64,000 nt of DNA, from the NCBI RefSeq assembly GCF_000719775.1, contig NZ_JOHR01000001.1, positions 248,001-312,000 on the forward strand. Direction: 5' to 3'. A program made the translations under genes and the position numbers. Origin of the DNA: Streptomyces sp. NRRL F-5135. Its GTDB lineage: Bacteria; Actinomycetota; Actinomycetes; Streptomycetales; Streptomycetaceae. Position 1 is the stretch's first letter, and each line of letters starts with the position of its first letter. The notes beneath the pieces are model-generated. The model saw nothing but the letters and a program-made list of their open reading frames with translations, was not told where the DNA came from and did not search any database. Below are positions 17,846 to 26,745 of the stretch, piece by piece.

Positions 17846-18538
17846 TCAGCCCTCCGATCCGGCCGGGCCGCCGGCCCGGCGCGCCCCGTCGCCGGTTCCC
17901 CGGCCGCCTCGCCGGTCGCCCTCACGGCTCTCGTGGCGACCGGGCCTGTCGGCGGGCGCGCGGCCGTCGGCCGGGTCGTGGTGTCCGCCGGACGTCGCGG
18001 ACGTCGCGGACGTCGCGGACGGCACGGTCGTCGCGGGGCCGCCGGCTCCGCGCGGGGAGTTCGCGTCGCGGTGCCCGTACGGGCCGTCCGCGCCGACCGC
18101 CCCCTGCCGCGCCCAGGAGCCTCCGCCCGGGGGCGGGCCCACCGGCGCGTCCTCGGGCAGGCCCAGCAGATCGCGCAGCAGCCGTTCGTCGTCCGGGGAG
18201 AGCGCGGTGACGAAACGGGTCAGGACCGCCTCGCGGTCCGCCTCGCCGTCCAGCACCTTGCGCATCCGCAGCGCCGCGAGCCCCGCCTCGTCCGACGAGG
18301 CCCGCCACTCGAATGAGCGCCCGGTCCGCTCCCGGGTGACCACGTGCTTGGCGTGCAGTCGGGTCAGGATGGTCATCACCGTCGTGTACGCGAGATCCCC
18401 GCCGAGGCGCTCCTGCACCCAGGCGGCCGTGACGGGGCCCGGGGCCCTGCTCAGCTCGGCGAGGACCTGCGATTCCAACTCGCCCTGGCCGCGCCGGCGA
18501 GGGCGCTCGTCCGGATCCGGGCCGCCGTGCGTCCTCAC
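17846..18538 (-). CDS. BlaI/MecI-family repressor with long C-terminal tail
   Basis: 230 residues. The first 125 or so form the BlaI winged helix and dimer domain (LESQVLAELSRAPGPVTAAW, TTVMTILTRLHAKH, LTRFVTALSPDDERLLRDLL). The remaining 100 residues are Gly/Ser/Thr/Asp-rich, far beyond the usual family length, and include ATSATSATS from a DNA tandem repeat. The GTG start follows GAGGGACACAAC. It is in an operon with the M56 gene. No BlaI-type dyad is found directly before it; the nearest is at 18958, before terD. Confidence 0.85.
   Translation of the reverse strand: MRTHGGPDPDERPRRRGQGELESQVLAELSRAPGPVTAAWVQERLGGDLAYTTVMTILTRLHAKHVVTRERTGRSFEWRASSDEAGLAALRMRKVLDGEADREAVLTRFVTALSPDDERLLRDLLGLPEDAPVGPPPGGGSWARQGAVGADGPYGHRDANSPRGAGGPATTVPSATSATSATSGGHHDPADGRAPADRPGRHESREGDRRGGRGTGDGARRAGGPAGSEG
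17991..18021. repeat. 9-bp tandem repeat inside the blaI tail
   Basis: GACGTCGCG is repeated exactly three times (17991-17999, 18000-18008, 18009-18017) with a partial fourth. It encodes the ATSATSATS run in the disordered tail of the upstream BlaI. Slippage here would change tail length in frame. Confidence 0.85.
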
Positions 18539-18957
18539 GTTGTGTCCCTCACGTGTCTCTCCCTCCGGCCGGGCCGTCGCCGCGCGTACCGGCACCTGTT
18601 CGGCGGATCCTCGCAGATCGGCCCGCGGCGCGGGACCTCGTGCGGCGGCGGACCGGCGCCCTCGACGGGCCGGTCGTACGCGCATGCCCCCGACACCCCC
18701 ATCGCCCCCGACCACGCGGCCCGAGCGCCGACGTGCCGCCCGCCACGGCGGTGGCTGTCGGTGGCTTCGGCGGCTCCGCCGCGGGCGCCGACGCGTGCGC
18801 GACGGCCACGGGGATCCCCCCGCCCCGCTGTCCGGGCGGACCGCGGCGCCGCTTTCGCGGCATGCCCCGGCCCCATGGTACTGAGCACCGCCACCGCCCC
18901 GCTCACTCGTGCGCGCGATCCGCACCGATCGCCCGGTGCGGTCCCGCGCCGACTACT
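18539..18957. other. Intergenic region between blaI and terD, no gene seen
   Basis: About 420 nt of high-GC sequence. Open frames on the minus strand are rich in Arg and Pro and look like composition artefacts. Nothing beyond the blaI ribosome binding site is recognised. Confidence 0.5.
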
Positions 18958-18973
18958 TCTACAGTGCTGTAGA
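18958..18973. promoter_or_regulatory. BlaI-type operator, perfect dyad, upstream of broken terD
   Basis: TCTACA-GTGC-TGTAGA, perfect 6-bp arms with a 4-nt spacer, centred 53 nt before the terD start and followed by an AT-rich TTTTAAT. The same dyad recurs at 45124, 45143, 59357 and 59416. Confidence 0.75.
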
Positions 18974-19018
18974 TTTTAATCCCGATCACCGGCACGACTC
19001 GGCTCAGGAGGAGCAATC

Positions 19019-19409
19019 GTGGGAGTTTCCCTGTCCAAAGGCGGCAATGTCTCGCTCACCAAGGAGGCACCGGGCCTGACGGCGGTCGTCGTGGGCCTCG
19101 GCTGGGACGTCCGGACGACGACCGGCACCGACTACGACCTGGACGCCAGCGCCCTGCTGTGCGACGAGAACGGCAAAGTCGGCTCCAACGAGCACTTCGT
19201 CTTCTACAACAACCTGACCAGCCCGGACGGTTCGGTGCAGCACACCGGCGACAACCTGACCGGTGAGGGCGAGGGCGACGACGAGACCATCAAGGTCGAC
19301 CTGGCGACCGTCCCGGCCCAGGTGTCGAAGATCGTCTTCCCGGTCTCCGGGCCAGGGTTACGCCTCGGGGCTCTCCGGGATCGCCGCGGACTTCGGCGTC
19401 AGCGTCTGA
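19019..19409 (+). pseudogene. terD: terD, frameshifted by an internal deletion
   Basis: GTG start with a strong AGGAGGAG site. The first 110 residues are normal Ter[40 protein letters not shown], then the [20 protein letters not shown] strand. After Ser110 about 185 nt are missing compared with the copy at 58879, and the frame shifts. The true C-terminus, [19 protein letters not shown] and stop, is still readable in another frame up to 19409. The missing segment covers the second half of the fold (DAESR through WKFRAI). TerD proteins are calcium-binding stress proteins of about 191 residues. The deletion may be real or an assembly fault. Confidence 0.85.
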
Positions 19410-19448
19410 CGCGTCCGGCGGCGCCGGCGCGTCAGGGATCGTACGACT

Positions 19449-19479
19449 GTGGGGCACAGGGCCGGACCCTGTGCCCCAC
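19449..19479. terminator. Terminator hairpin, 13-bp perfect stem
   Basis: GTGGGGCACAGGG (19449-19461), loop CCGGA, CCCTGTGCCCCAC (19467-19479), between the broken terD and the convergent antiporter gene. Confidence 0.8.
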
Positions 19480-19523
19480 GGTCATGCGCGAGGGAGTCGT
19501 GCGCGAGGGTGCGCCCCGTTCGC

Positions 19524-20888
19524 TCAGCCCTGGCGGCGCGTGGCGCCGTCCGGTTCCTTGGCCTCCCGAGCGGCCGGCGCGTCGGAGGCGTCCCGCACGC
19601 CCTCCGGGTCCACGACGGCGTGCGCCTCCGGCTCCGTCCGTTCCCGCGCCCCGGGCCCGGAGACCTCGGGGGCGCCGACCGCGGCGGCGGCCGCGCCGGC
19701 GCCCGCCGGGCCACCGGCCACCGCGGCGGCGGGCGCCGACCGGCCGAACAGCCGCCTGCCCAGGGGCTCGGTCCAGCGCGCCGCCAGCGGGCCGAGGATC
19801 ACGAGTATCAGGACGTACGCCGTGGCGAGCGGACCGATCCGCGGCTCCACCCCCACCGCGAGCCCGGCGATGACGATGGAGAACTCGCCACGCGCCACCA
19901 GGGTCCCGCCCGTACGCCACCGGCCCGCCGTCCGCACCCCGGCCCGCTTGGCCGCGTACCAGCCGGTGCCGATCTTCGTCACGGTCGTGACCGCGGCCAG
20001 GAGGAGGGCGGGCAGCAGCACCGGCGGAATGGCGGCCGGATCGGTGTTCAGCCCGAAGAAGACGAAGAAGACGGCCGCGAAGAGGTCCCGCAGCGGGGCC
20101 AGCAGGTTGTGCGCGCCCTCGGCGACCTCGCCGGAGAGCGCGATACCGACGAGGAAGGCGCCGACGGCCGCGGAGACCTGGAGTTCCTGGGCGACTCCGG
20201 CGACCAGGACGGTCAGCCCGAGGACCACCAGGAGCAGCATCTCCGGGTTGTCGGAGGAGACCGCGCGGCTGATGAGGCGGCCGTGCCGCAGCGCGAGGTA
20301 GAGGACGGCGCCGACCGTGCCGAGCGAGATCAGCAGCGTGAGGCTGCCGCCGGCGAGGCTGAGCCCGGCGAGCAGGGCCGTGAGCAGCGGCAGGTAGACG
20401 GCCATCGCCAGGTCCTCGATGACCAGGACGCCGAGGATGACGGGCGTCTCGCGGTTGCCGAGCCGGCCGAGGTCGCCGAGGACCTTGGCGATCACGCCGG
20501 AGGAGGAGATCCAGGTGACGCCCGCCAGGGCCACCGCGGCGACCGGGCCCCAGCCCAGGATCAGCGCGGCGGCGGCGCCGGGCACCGCGTTCAGGACGAA
20601 GTCGACGATGCCGGAGGGGTACTGGGTCTTGAGGTTCGTGACCAGTTCCGAAGCGCTGTACTCCAGGCCCAGCAGGAGCAGCAGCAGGATGACGCCGATC
20701 TCCGCGCCGGTGGCGATGAACTCCTCACTGGCGTTGAGGGGGATCAGCCCGCCATGGCCGAAGGCGAGTCCGGCGAGCAGGTAGAGCGGGATGGCGGAGA
20801 AGCCCACTCGACCGGCGAGCCGGCCGAGTATCCCGAGACCCAGGATGATGGCCCCGAGTTCGATGAGCAGAGCGGTGGTGTCGTGCAC
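19524..20888 (-). CDS. CPA2-family cation:proton antiporter
   Basis: 454 residues with about 12 hydrophobic helices from [19 protein letters not shown] onwards. [20 protein letters not shown] is the helix carrying the conserved acidic residue of K+/Na+:H+ exchangers, and [13 protein letters not shown] is typical of the KefB/KhtU group. A 70-residue Ala/Gly/Glu-rich cytosolic tail ends the protein. It lies 7 nt after the RCK_C gene, matching KhtTU-type pairs in which the small subunit gates the exchanger. Confidence 0.88.
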   Translation of the reverse strand: MHDTTALLIELGAIILGLGILGRLAGRVGFSAIPLYLLAGLAFGHGGLIPLNASEEFIATGAEIGVILLLLLLGLEYSASELVTNLKTQYPSGIVDFVLNAVPGAAAALILGWGPVAAVALAGVTWISSSGVIAKVLGDLGRLGNRETPVILGVLVIEDLAMAVYLPLLTALLAGLSLAGGSLTLLISLGTVGAVLYLALRHGRLISRAVSSDNPEMLLLVVLGLTVLVAGVAQELQVSAAVGAFLVGIALSGEVAEGAHNLLAPLRDLFAAVFFVFFGLNTDPAAIPPVLLPALLLAAVTTVTKIGTGWYAAKRAGVRTAGRWRTGGTLVARGEFSIVIAGLAVGVEPRIGPLATAYVLILVILGPLAARWTEPLGRRLFGRSAPAAAVAGGPAGAGAAAAAVGAPEVSGPGARERTEPEAHAVVDPEGVRDASDAPAAREAKEPDGATRRQG

Positions 20889-20895
20889 GGGACCG

Positions 20896-21381
20896 TTATC
20901 CTCCGGTGATCAGTTCGGCGACGGCGTCCACGCCTTCCCGGGTGCCGACGACGACGAGGGTGTCGCCCAGCGCGAAGCGGAAGTCCGGAGTGGGCGAGGG
21001 GAAGGCGTCGGTACGGCGCAGGACGGCGACGATGGAGGCGCCGGTACGGCTGCGGACCTGGGTGTCGCCCAGCGTGCGGCCGACGTACGGGGACCGCTTC
21101 GTGACCGGGATGTGCTCGGTGAGCAGGTCGATCTCCAGGTGCTGGTGCAGATGCGCAACGGGGTCGGGCACCAGGAGTTTGGAGAGCGCGGTGGCCTCGT
21201 GCGGGGCGAGGGCCGCGGCGTCCCGGCAGTCGTCGTCGTCCTCGGGATCGTGGAACGCGAGGATGCGCCGTCCGTCCTGGTGCACGACGACCGACAGGTG
21301 CTTGCCTGTTTCCGTGTTCAGGTCGTAGCGGGTACCGACCCCGGGCAGGGTGGTCTTGCTGACGTGAGCGGGGTGCTCCAT
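20896..21381 (-). CDS. RCK_C (TrkA-C) regulatory subunit of the antiporter, KhtT-like
   Basis: 161 residues: an N-terminal KhtT-like part (KTTLPGVGTRYDLNTETGKH, then AFHDPEDDDD) and a C-terminal RCK_C domain (HLEIDLLTEHIPV, GRTLGDTQVRSRTGASIVAV, GDTLVVVGTREGVDAVAELI). The ATG at 21381 has GGAG 9 nt upstream; another ATG lies five codons earlier. RCK_C domains of this type bind c-di-AMP in several Gram-positive bacteria, which would tie K+/H+ exchange to that messenger; this is inference here. Confidence 0.88.
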   Translation of the reverse strand: MEHPAHVSKTTLPGVGTRYDLNTETGKHLSVVVHQDGRRILAFHDPEDDDDCRDAAALAPHEATALSKLLVPDPVAHLHQHLEIDLLTEHIPVTKRSPYVGRTLGDTQVRSRTGASIVAVLRRTDAFPSPTPDFRFALGDTLVVVGTREGVDAVAELITGG

Positions 21382-21751
21382 AGGAAAACGCTCCATGCGG
21401 GCGAACGTGAGGGTGTGAGGGCCGGGCGGCCGGGGGCAGGGCCCGAAGGCCATGAGCGGGCGGGGTCCGGACAGCGCTGTGCCACCGTCCGCCGGGGGAC
21501 GGTGTGCCACCGTCTGATACGGCGCGTCCGCGTCATGCGCCGCGGGAGAGCACGGTTAAGGGCACCCGCGACGGGGCCGACTCCGTGTCAGCGGCGCGGC
21601 CGTGGACGGACGGCGAGGGTGTGCGCGTAGGAACCGCCCCCTCAGAACCGCGTTTCGACCGACCGCCCGTATGAGTAATGGGCGCGCCAAACGCAAGGAC
21701 TCCTTGGGCACCCTAACGTCATCTTAACGCAAAATAAAATATGCCGATCAT

Positions 21752-21780
21752 ACCTTATGGGGCTGTTCACCCCGTAAGGT
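21752..21780. promoter_or_regulatory. Inverted repeat beside an AT-rich block upstream of the antiporter operon
   Basis: ACCTTATGGGG (21752-21762), loop CTGTTCA, CCCCGTAAGGT (21770-21780): 10 of 11 positions pair. The neighbouring 21715-21755 is very AT-rich for this genome (CATCTTAACGCAAAATAAAA). It lies between the end of the DUF3040 gene and the leftward antiporter operon, so it could be a terminator, an operator or a leader element. The gap 21382-21807 otherwise shows no gene. Confidence 0.5.
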
Positions 21781-21807
21781 CCCCGCTCGTTCGGCCTCGT
21801 CAGCCGC

Positions 21808-22311
21808 TCAGAAGCGCGGCGGAGCGCCCCGCCCGTACTGGCCTCGGTCCGGGTCGAAGAGATGGGCCGCCAGCCCGGCCAGCACCAGCCCGGCCGCGAT
21901 GAGCAGGCCGTGGCTCACGGCGACGCCCAGGGCGAACCCGCCGAGCGCGACGGCCAGCAGCAGCCAGGCCCACCCGTGGCGGTACTCACGCGGGCGGCAG
22001 GGCACGCCGGCCTGAAAGGCCTCGGCGAAGCGGGGGTCGTCCCGGCGCAGTCGCTCGGCCACCTCGGCGAGCCGCCGGTCTTCCGGCGAACACCGGTCCT
22101 CGGGAGAGTGCCCGTCCCGGGCGTAGTGCCCTCCTTGGGCAGGGCGCGGGCCCTGTGCACGGTGCCGGTCCTGGGCACGGTGGCCGTCCTGGGCACGGTG
22201 GCCGTCCTGGGCACGGTGGCCGTCCTGGGCACGGTGGCCGTCCCGCGGGGGCCGACCGCTCCCCTGGGGCACCTGGTCCTCGTGGGGCCCTCGCTCGTCC
22301 TGGGCAGCCAT
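21808..22311 (-). CDS. DUF3040 membrane protein with HRAQDG repeats
   Basis: 167 residues. The ATG at 22311 has GGAGGT 7 nt upstream. The N-terminal third is hydrophilic with tandem HRAQDG hexapeptides from an 18-bp DNA repeat. The C-terminal part has the DUF3040 pattern LAEVAERLRRDDPRFAEAFQ and one or two membrane helices (WLLLAVALGGFALGVAV, LLIAAGLVLAGLAAHLF). The function of DUF3040 is unknown. It is divergent from the sensor kinase. Confidence 0.82.
   Translation of the reverse strand: MAAQDERGPHEDQVPQGSGRPPRDGHRAQDGHRAQDGHRAQDGHRAQDRHRAQGPRPAQGGHYARDGHSPEDRCSPEDRRLAEVAERLRRDDPRFAEAFQAGVPCRPREYRHGWAWLLLAVALGGFALGVAVSHGLLIAAGLVLAGLAAHLFDPDRGQYGRGAPPRF
22153..22242. repeat. 18-bp tandem repeat in the DUF3040 gene
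   Basis: CTGGGCACGGTGGCCGTC occurs four times without a mismatch (22171-22242), preceded by one diverged copy (22153-22170). On the minus strand it encodes HRAQDG. The perfect identity suggests recent expansion. Confidence 0.9.
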
Positions 22312-22529
22312 GGGACACCTCCCTCTCGGTCCGGTCACCGGCACGGTCCGCCGTACCACCACGGTCCTGTGTGCACCGGGCCGACCGCCATAGGTGGGAA
22401 CACCCAAATCCGGGTGCGGACGACACGCATTCACCGACCGTGCCGCGCTCCGACCGGGGGCGGCTGTCGGGCCGGGCCCGGCCGCCGGGCGATAGTGGAG
22501 GGCGCGTCAACCTGGAGGAGGCCCACTCC

Positions 22530-23642
22530 GTGTCCCTGTTCTGGCGGATCTTTCTGCTCAACGCCGCCGTGCTGTTCGCGGCGACCGCCCTGCTGCTGCT
22601 CGGCCCCGTCACCGTCTCGGCTCCCGTCCTGCTCACCGAGGCCCTCATCATGGCCCTCGGCCTGGTGGCCATGCTCGTCGCCAACGCCGCGCTGCTCCGG
22701 GTCGGACTCGCTCCGCTGCAACGGCTCACGCGTGCCATGACGACGACGGACCTGTTGCGCCCCGGCCGCCGGCCCGCGGTCTCGGGGCATGCCGAGATCG
22801 CCGGGCTGATCAGGACGTTCAACACGATGCTCGACCGGCTGGAGGCCGAACGCGCGGCCAGCAGCGGGCTGGCCCTCTCGGCCCAGGAGGCCGAACGCCG
22901 CAGGATCGCCCAGGAGTTGCACGACGAGATCGGCCAGACCCTGACGGCGGTGCTGCTCGAGCTGAAACGGGTCGCCGACCGGGCGCCCGCGCCGCTGCGG
23001 GACGAGCTGCGCCAAGTGCAGGAGACGACCCGCGGCAGCCTGGACGAGATCCGCCGTATCGCCCGCCGCCTCCGCCCCGGGGTACTGGAGGAACTGGGCC
23101 TGATCAGCGCGCTCAGGGCGCTGACGCCCGAACTCACCGAACACTCCGGGCTCACGGTCCGGCACGCGTTCGACAGCGGCCTGCCGGCCCTCGGCCCGGA
23201 CGTGGAACTCGTGCTCTACCGCGTCGCCCAGGAAGGTCTCACCAACATCGTCCGGCACGCGGACGCGCGCCACGCGGACCTCGCGCTGCGGCGCACGCCC
23301 GGCGGGGTGGAGCTGTCCCTGGCCGACGACGGCCGCGGTATCGGCACGGCCGTGGAGGGCGCGGGGATCCGCGGCATGCGGGAGCGGGCCCTGCTCATCG
23401 GGGCCGATGTCTTCGTGGGCGGGAGGCCGGGGGGAGCCGCCGGAACCGAGGTGCGGCTACGGGTTCCCGTCGGGAGCGGGCCCGGGGCCGCGGACGGAGC
23501 CGGCGGCCGGAGCCCGGACGGGACCAACGGGCCCCCGGGCGGGGCCGGGTACGGGATCCCGGGCGGGAACAGGACCGGGCAGGAGATCCCGGGCGGGGAC
23601 GCGACCGCGGGCGGCGGCGGGAAAGGGAGCGAGAGCGGATGA
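22530..23642 (+). CDS. NarL-type sensor histidine kinase
   Basis: 370 residues: two N-terminal membrane helices (8-27 and 31-55) with almost no extracellular loop, a HAMP-like linker, HisKA_3 with His131 in AQELHDEIGQTLTAVLLEL, and a HATPase domain (EGLTNIVRHADA, LADDGRGIG). The lack of an outer domain suggests sensing in the membrane. GTG start after GGAGGAG. The C-terminus ends in a Gly/Pro-rich tail of about 60 residues. It is coupled to the response regulator by ATGA. Confidence 0.9.
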   Translation: MSLFWRIFLLNAAVLFAATALLLLGPVTVSAPVLLTEALIMALGLVAMLVANAALLRVGLAPLQRLTRAMTTTDLLRPGRRPAVSGHAEIAGLIRTFNTMLDRLEAERAASSGLALSAQEAERRRIAQELHDEIGQTLTAVLLELKRVADRAPAPLRDELRQVQETTRGSLDEIRRIARRLRPGVLEELGLISALRALTPELTEHSGLTVRHAFDSGLPALGPDVELVLYRVAQEGLTNIVRHADARHADLALRRTPGGVELSLADDGRGIGTAVEGAGIRGMRERALLIGADVFVGGRPGGAAGTEVRLRVPVGSGPGAADGAGGRSPDGTNGPPGGAGYGIPGGNRTGQEIPGGDATAGGGGKGSESG

Positions 23643-24298
23643 CCGGGACGGCACAGACCCGCATCCTGCTGGCGGACGACCACGCCCTGGTGCGCCGTGG
23701 CGTGCGCCTCATCCTCGACAACGAACCTGACCTGACGGTCGTCGCCGAGGCGGGCGACGGCGCCGAGGCCCTCGAACTGGCCCGCGCCCACCGCCCCGAC
23801 CTGGCGATCCTGGACATCGCGATGCCCCGGCTGACCGGGCTCCAGGCGGCGCGCGAACTGTCGCGGCTCCAGCCCGGCGTACGCATCCTGATGCTGACGA
23901 TGTACGACAACGAGCAGTATTTCTTCGAGGCGTTGAAGGCGGGCGCGAGCGGGTACGTCCTGAAGTCGGTCGCCGACCGGGACCTGTTGGAGGCGTGCCG
24001 GGCCGCGATGCGCGACGAGCCGTTCCTCTACCCCGGGGCGGTCACGGCCCTCATCCGGAACTACCTCGACCGGGTACGGCGCGGCGAAGGCGTCCCGGAC
24101 AACGCGCTCACCCCGCGCGAGGAGGAGATCCTCAAGCTCGTCGCCGAGGGCCACACCTCCAAGGAGATCGCGGGCATCCTGCACATCAGCGACCGGACCG
24201 TGGAGCGGCACCGCGCCAATCTCCTCCAGAAGCTGGGCCTGCGGGACCGGCTGGAGCTCACGCGGTACGCGATCCGGGCCGGCCTGATCGAGCCCTGA
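23639..24298 (+). CDS. LuxR/NarL-family response regulator
   Basis: 219 residues. The receiver domain has acidic residues at 13-14 (LADDHALVRRG), phospho-accepting Asp59 (LAILDIAMP), a Thr in MLTMYDN and Lys in YVLKSV. The C-terminal LuxR helix-turn-helix (about 155-211) reads LTPREEEILKLVAEG then SDRTVERHRANLLQKLGL. It is the partner of the overlapping kinase. Targets are unknown; the nearest rightward gene is the binding-protein-like CDS 246 nt downstream. Confidence 0.92.
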   Translation: MTGTAQTRILLADDHALVRRGVRLILDNEPDLTVVAEAGDGAEALELARAHRPDLAILDIAMPRLTGLQAARELSRLQPGVRILMLTMYDNEQYFFEALKAGASGYVLKSVADRDLLEACRAAMRDEPFLYPGAVTALIRNYLDRVRRGEGVPDNALTPREEEILKLVAEGHTSKEIAGILHISDRTVERHRANLLQKLGLRDRLELTRYAIRAGLIEP

Positions 24299-24544
24299 CG
24301 CCCGCCTGACGGCCGCTCCGGCAGCACACCCGGCACACCGCTTCGACGGCTCTCCGGCAGCCCGTCCGCACGCCGGCCCGGTGGCCCGTCCCACGCGCCG
24401 CCGACGGCCGGTCCGATGAGATCCGGGCCACGGTACGCGTCCGGGCCGTCCGAGCTGGGCAGACAGTGGGTGGCGCCGGTACGGGTACCGCGTACGGGCG
24501 CCGCGCACGGACATCGCACCGACCGAAGCGGAACGAGGCGAGGC

Positions 24545-25417
24545 ATGAGCTCGGGCAACAGCTGGGAGTTCACCGACGACCGCGGCCATCCGACCGTGGC
24601 ACGCGACCACCCGGAGCGGGTGGTGACCTACATACAGGCGGGCGCGACACTGTGGGACCACGGTCTGCGCCCGCTGGGGATCTTCGGTTCCCATCACGAC
24701 GGGGACGATCCCGATCCGGTGAAGGCGGGCGAGCTGCCCCTCGCCGGCCTGCGCTCCTTCGGCGCCGGCGGCTCCCTGGACCTGGACGCCCTCTACGCGG
24801 CCGAGCCGGATCTCGTGGTCGCCGTCAGCTATGGTGGCGGTCAGGTGTACGGCATCGACCCGGAGGCGGCCAAGCACCTGGAGGAGCACCTGCCGGTGGT
24901 CGTCCTCGACGTGGGCAAGGACCGCCCGTTCGAGTGGATCAGGGACCGGTTCTCGGCACTGGCCGCGGCCCTCGGCGCGCCGGGTGAGCCCGCGGCCCGG
25001 GAACTGGCGCGGGCGGAGGCCCGGTTGCGTGACGTGGCGGCGAGGCCCGACGCGCCGCGGGTGCTGGCCCTGTCGGCCGCGGGCCCGGACTCGGCGTACC
25101 TGGCCCGCCCGCCGGCCTGGCCCGACCTACGGGCCCTCGGCGACCTGGGGGTGGGACTGATCGATCCGGCGGAGGGCGCGGGGGCCAACTGGCGTACGGT
25201 CGACTGGTCCGAGGCAGCCGCGCTCGAACCGGACGTCGTGCTCGCCGACGCCCGCGCCAACGCCGCGCCGCGGATACGGCTGCGGGGCAACGCGGACTGG
25301 CGGGCCCTCGAGGAGCGGGCGCGGATCGTGCCCTGGAACCCGGAGATACCGGGCAGCCACCGGGCCCATGCGCACTTCTACGACACGGTCGCGGACGCGC
25401 TGAGCGCGGACGCGTAG
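24545..25417 (+). CDS. ABC substrate-binding-like protein without signal peptide
   Basis: 290 residues of the periplasmic binding protein fold seen in iron-siderophore receptors: PERVVTYIQAGATLWDHGLRP near the start, LDLDALYAAEPDLVVAVSY in the first lobe, LPVVVLDVGKDRPFEWIRDR in the hinge region. The ATG (24545) is preceded by GAGGCGAGG. There is no signal peptide, Tat motif or lipobox, and no transporter genes adjoin. It may be a cytosolic ligand-binding relative, or the start may be missed upstream, although no secretion signal is visible there either. Confidence 0.7.
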   Translation: MSSGNSWEFTDDRGHPTVARDHPERVVTYIQAGATLWDHGLRPLGIFGSHHDGDDPDPVKAGELPLAGLRSFGAGGSLDLDALYAAEPDLVVAVSYGGGQVYGIDPEAAKHLEEHLPVVVLDVGKDRPFEWIRDRFSALAAALGAPGEPAARELARAEARLRDVAARPDAPRVLALSAAGPDSAYLARPPAWPDLRALGDLGVGLIDPAEGAGANWRTVDWSEAAALEPDVVLADARANAAPRIRLRGNADWRALEERARIVPWNPEIPGSHRAHAHFYDTVADALSADA

Positions 25418-25428
25418 CGCGTCCGCGC
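25404..25428. terminator. Hairpin whose loop is the stop codon
   Basis: GCGCGGACGCG (25404-25414), loop TAG (25415-25417, the stop codon of the binding-protein-like gene), CGCGTCCGCGC (25418-25428): 11-bp perfect stem. It lies between convergent genes. Confidence 0.6.
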
Positions 25429-25561
25429 GGAATCGGCGACAGTCGCGACAAACCTGACACGGCGAACAAGACGGGGAGGCGCCGGGACCGGGACGGTGCC
25501 GCGCCACGGGGCGGGGCTCCGGCCGACGGCTCCCGCGCGGCCCGGATCACGCCGCGGCCGC

Positions 25562-25975
25562 TCAGCAGGCGAGGACGGCCTGTACGGTCTTGCCGCCGCC
25601 CGGGCTGCCCAGGACGGAGAACCGGCGCGAGAGGTCGCGGACCATCGCGATGCCGCGGCCGCCCTCCGCCAGGGAGTCGGGGCGGCGCAGCCGCGGTTGG
25701 ACGGGGCTGCTGTCATGGACCTCGACGACGACCTCGCCGTCCGCCACGCTCAGCCGGAGACGGCAGTCCCCCCGGCCGTGCCGGGTGGCGTTCGTGACCA
25801 GCTCGGACACGACGAGCAGCGCGTCCGCCACCTGGCCGGCGGAGATCCGTTCGCCGCACTCCTCGGTGAGGTACGCGGCCGTCAGCTGCCGGGCCCGGCG
25901 AGGCGCCGTCTCCGATCGGGGCAGCAGATACGTGGCGCGTGCGGCACGATCATGAGCACGCCGGTACGCACGCAT
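25562..25975 (-). CDS. ATP-binding anti-sigma-factor-like protein
   Basis: 137 residues forming a single HATPase_c_2 (SpoIIAB/RsbW-like) domain: N-box VSELVTNATRHG, GEVVVEVHDSSP, and GRGIAMVRDLSRRF. Streptomyces has dozens of such small kinases. They usually sequester sigma factors or act on anti-anti-sigma factors, and no partner gene is adjacent. It ends near the convergent binding-protein gene. Confidence 0.85.
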   Translation of the reverse strand: MRAYRRAHDRAARATYLLPRSETAPRRARQLTAAYLTEECGERISAGQVADALLVVSELVTNATRHGRGDCRLRLSVADGEVVVEVHDSSPVQPRLRRPDSLAEGGRGIAMVRDLSRRFSVLGSPGGGKTVQAVLAC

Positions 25976-26250
25976 ACGGAATCACTCCTTCCATCAGGAA
26001 CCGGCGTTCTCGCCCCCGAGCAGGACGACCGCCGGGGCACTCCCCACGGCACCGGTCCGTCCACTCCATGCACTGCAACCACTCTTCTTGTCCTGATGCC
26101 CAGGTCTCCCGGCGCCCAATCGTGGGCGGGGCCCACGGGCCGCCGAGCGCGAAGAGCCTCGCGTACCGTCTTCCCCCGTTCCGCCCCTGATAGCGCACTG
26201 TCCCGCTGCCCGGATGGCGAGGCGGCGCTCCGGCGCACAGACTTGACCGC

Positions 26251-26745
26251 ATGTCGGGCGGACACAGCGCGGGCCTCCTCGTGTACCGGGTCAGGGACAG
26301 CGGTACCCAGGTCCTTCTCGGGCACATGGGCGGGCCGTTCTGGTCGCGCCGCCACGCCGGGGCCTGGACCGTCCCCAAGGGCGAGTACACCGCCGACGAG
26401 CGGCCCGAGGACGCCGCACGCCGGGAGTTCCGGGAGGAGCTGGGGCTGCCGGTGCCCGAGGGACCGTGGCTGTCGCTCGGCGAGTCCCGGCAGCGCGGCG
26501 GCAAGACGGTACGGGTCTGGTCGGTCGAAGGAGACCTCGACCCGGCGCGCGCCGTGCCCGGCACGTTCACCATGGAGTGGCCGAGGGGGTCCGGGGAGAT
26601 GCGCGAGTTCCCCGAACTGGACCGGGTCGCCTGGCTTTCGCCGGCGGACGCCGAGGAGGCGCTGGTGGCGGGGCAGCGGGTGTTCCTGGAGCGGCTGGCC
26701 CGGTGCATAGGCGACGGCCGCCCGCCCGCCGCACCCGGCCGCTGA
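26251..26745 (+). CDS. NUDIX hydrolase
   Basis: 164 residues. The Nudix box occupies residues 44-66, starting GEYTADERPEDAARREF and ending REELGL, with all the metal-binding glutamates. AGLLVYRVRDSGTQVLLGHM precedes it. The family hydrolyses nucleoside diphosphates linked to other moieties; the substrate is not predictable. It resembles the stand-alone YfcD/MutT-like actinobacterial group. It is divergent from the anti-sigma-like gene. Confidence 0.88.
   Translation: MSGGHSAGLLVYRVRDSGTQVLLGHMGGPFWSRRHAGAWTVPKGEYTADERPEDAARREFREELGLPVPEGPWLSLGESRQRGGKTVRVWSVEGDLDPARAVPGTFTMEWPRGSGEMREFPELDRVAWLSPADAEEALVAGQRVFLERLARCIGDGRPPAAPGR

Noticed and set aside
18549..18925. Open frames upstream of the first blaI
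   Set aside because: Arg/Pro/Gly-rich with no recognisable protein; the blaI ribosome site fixes its start at 18538.
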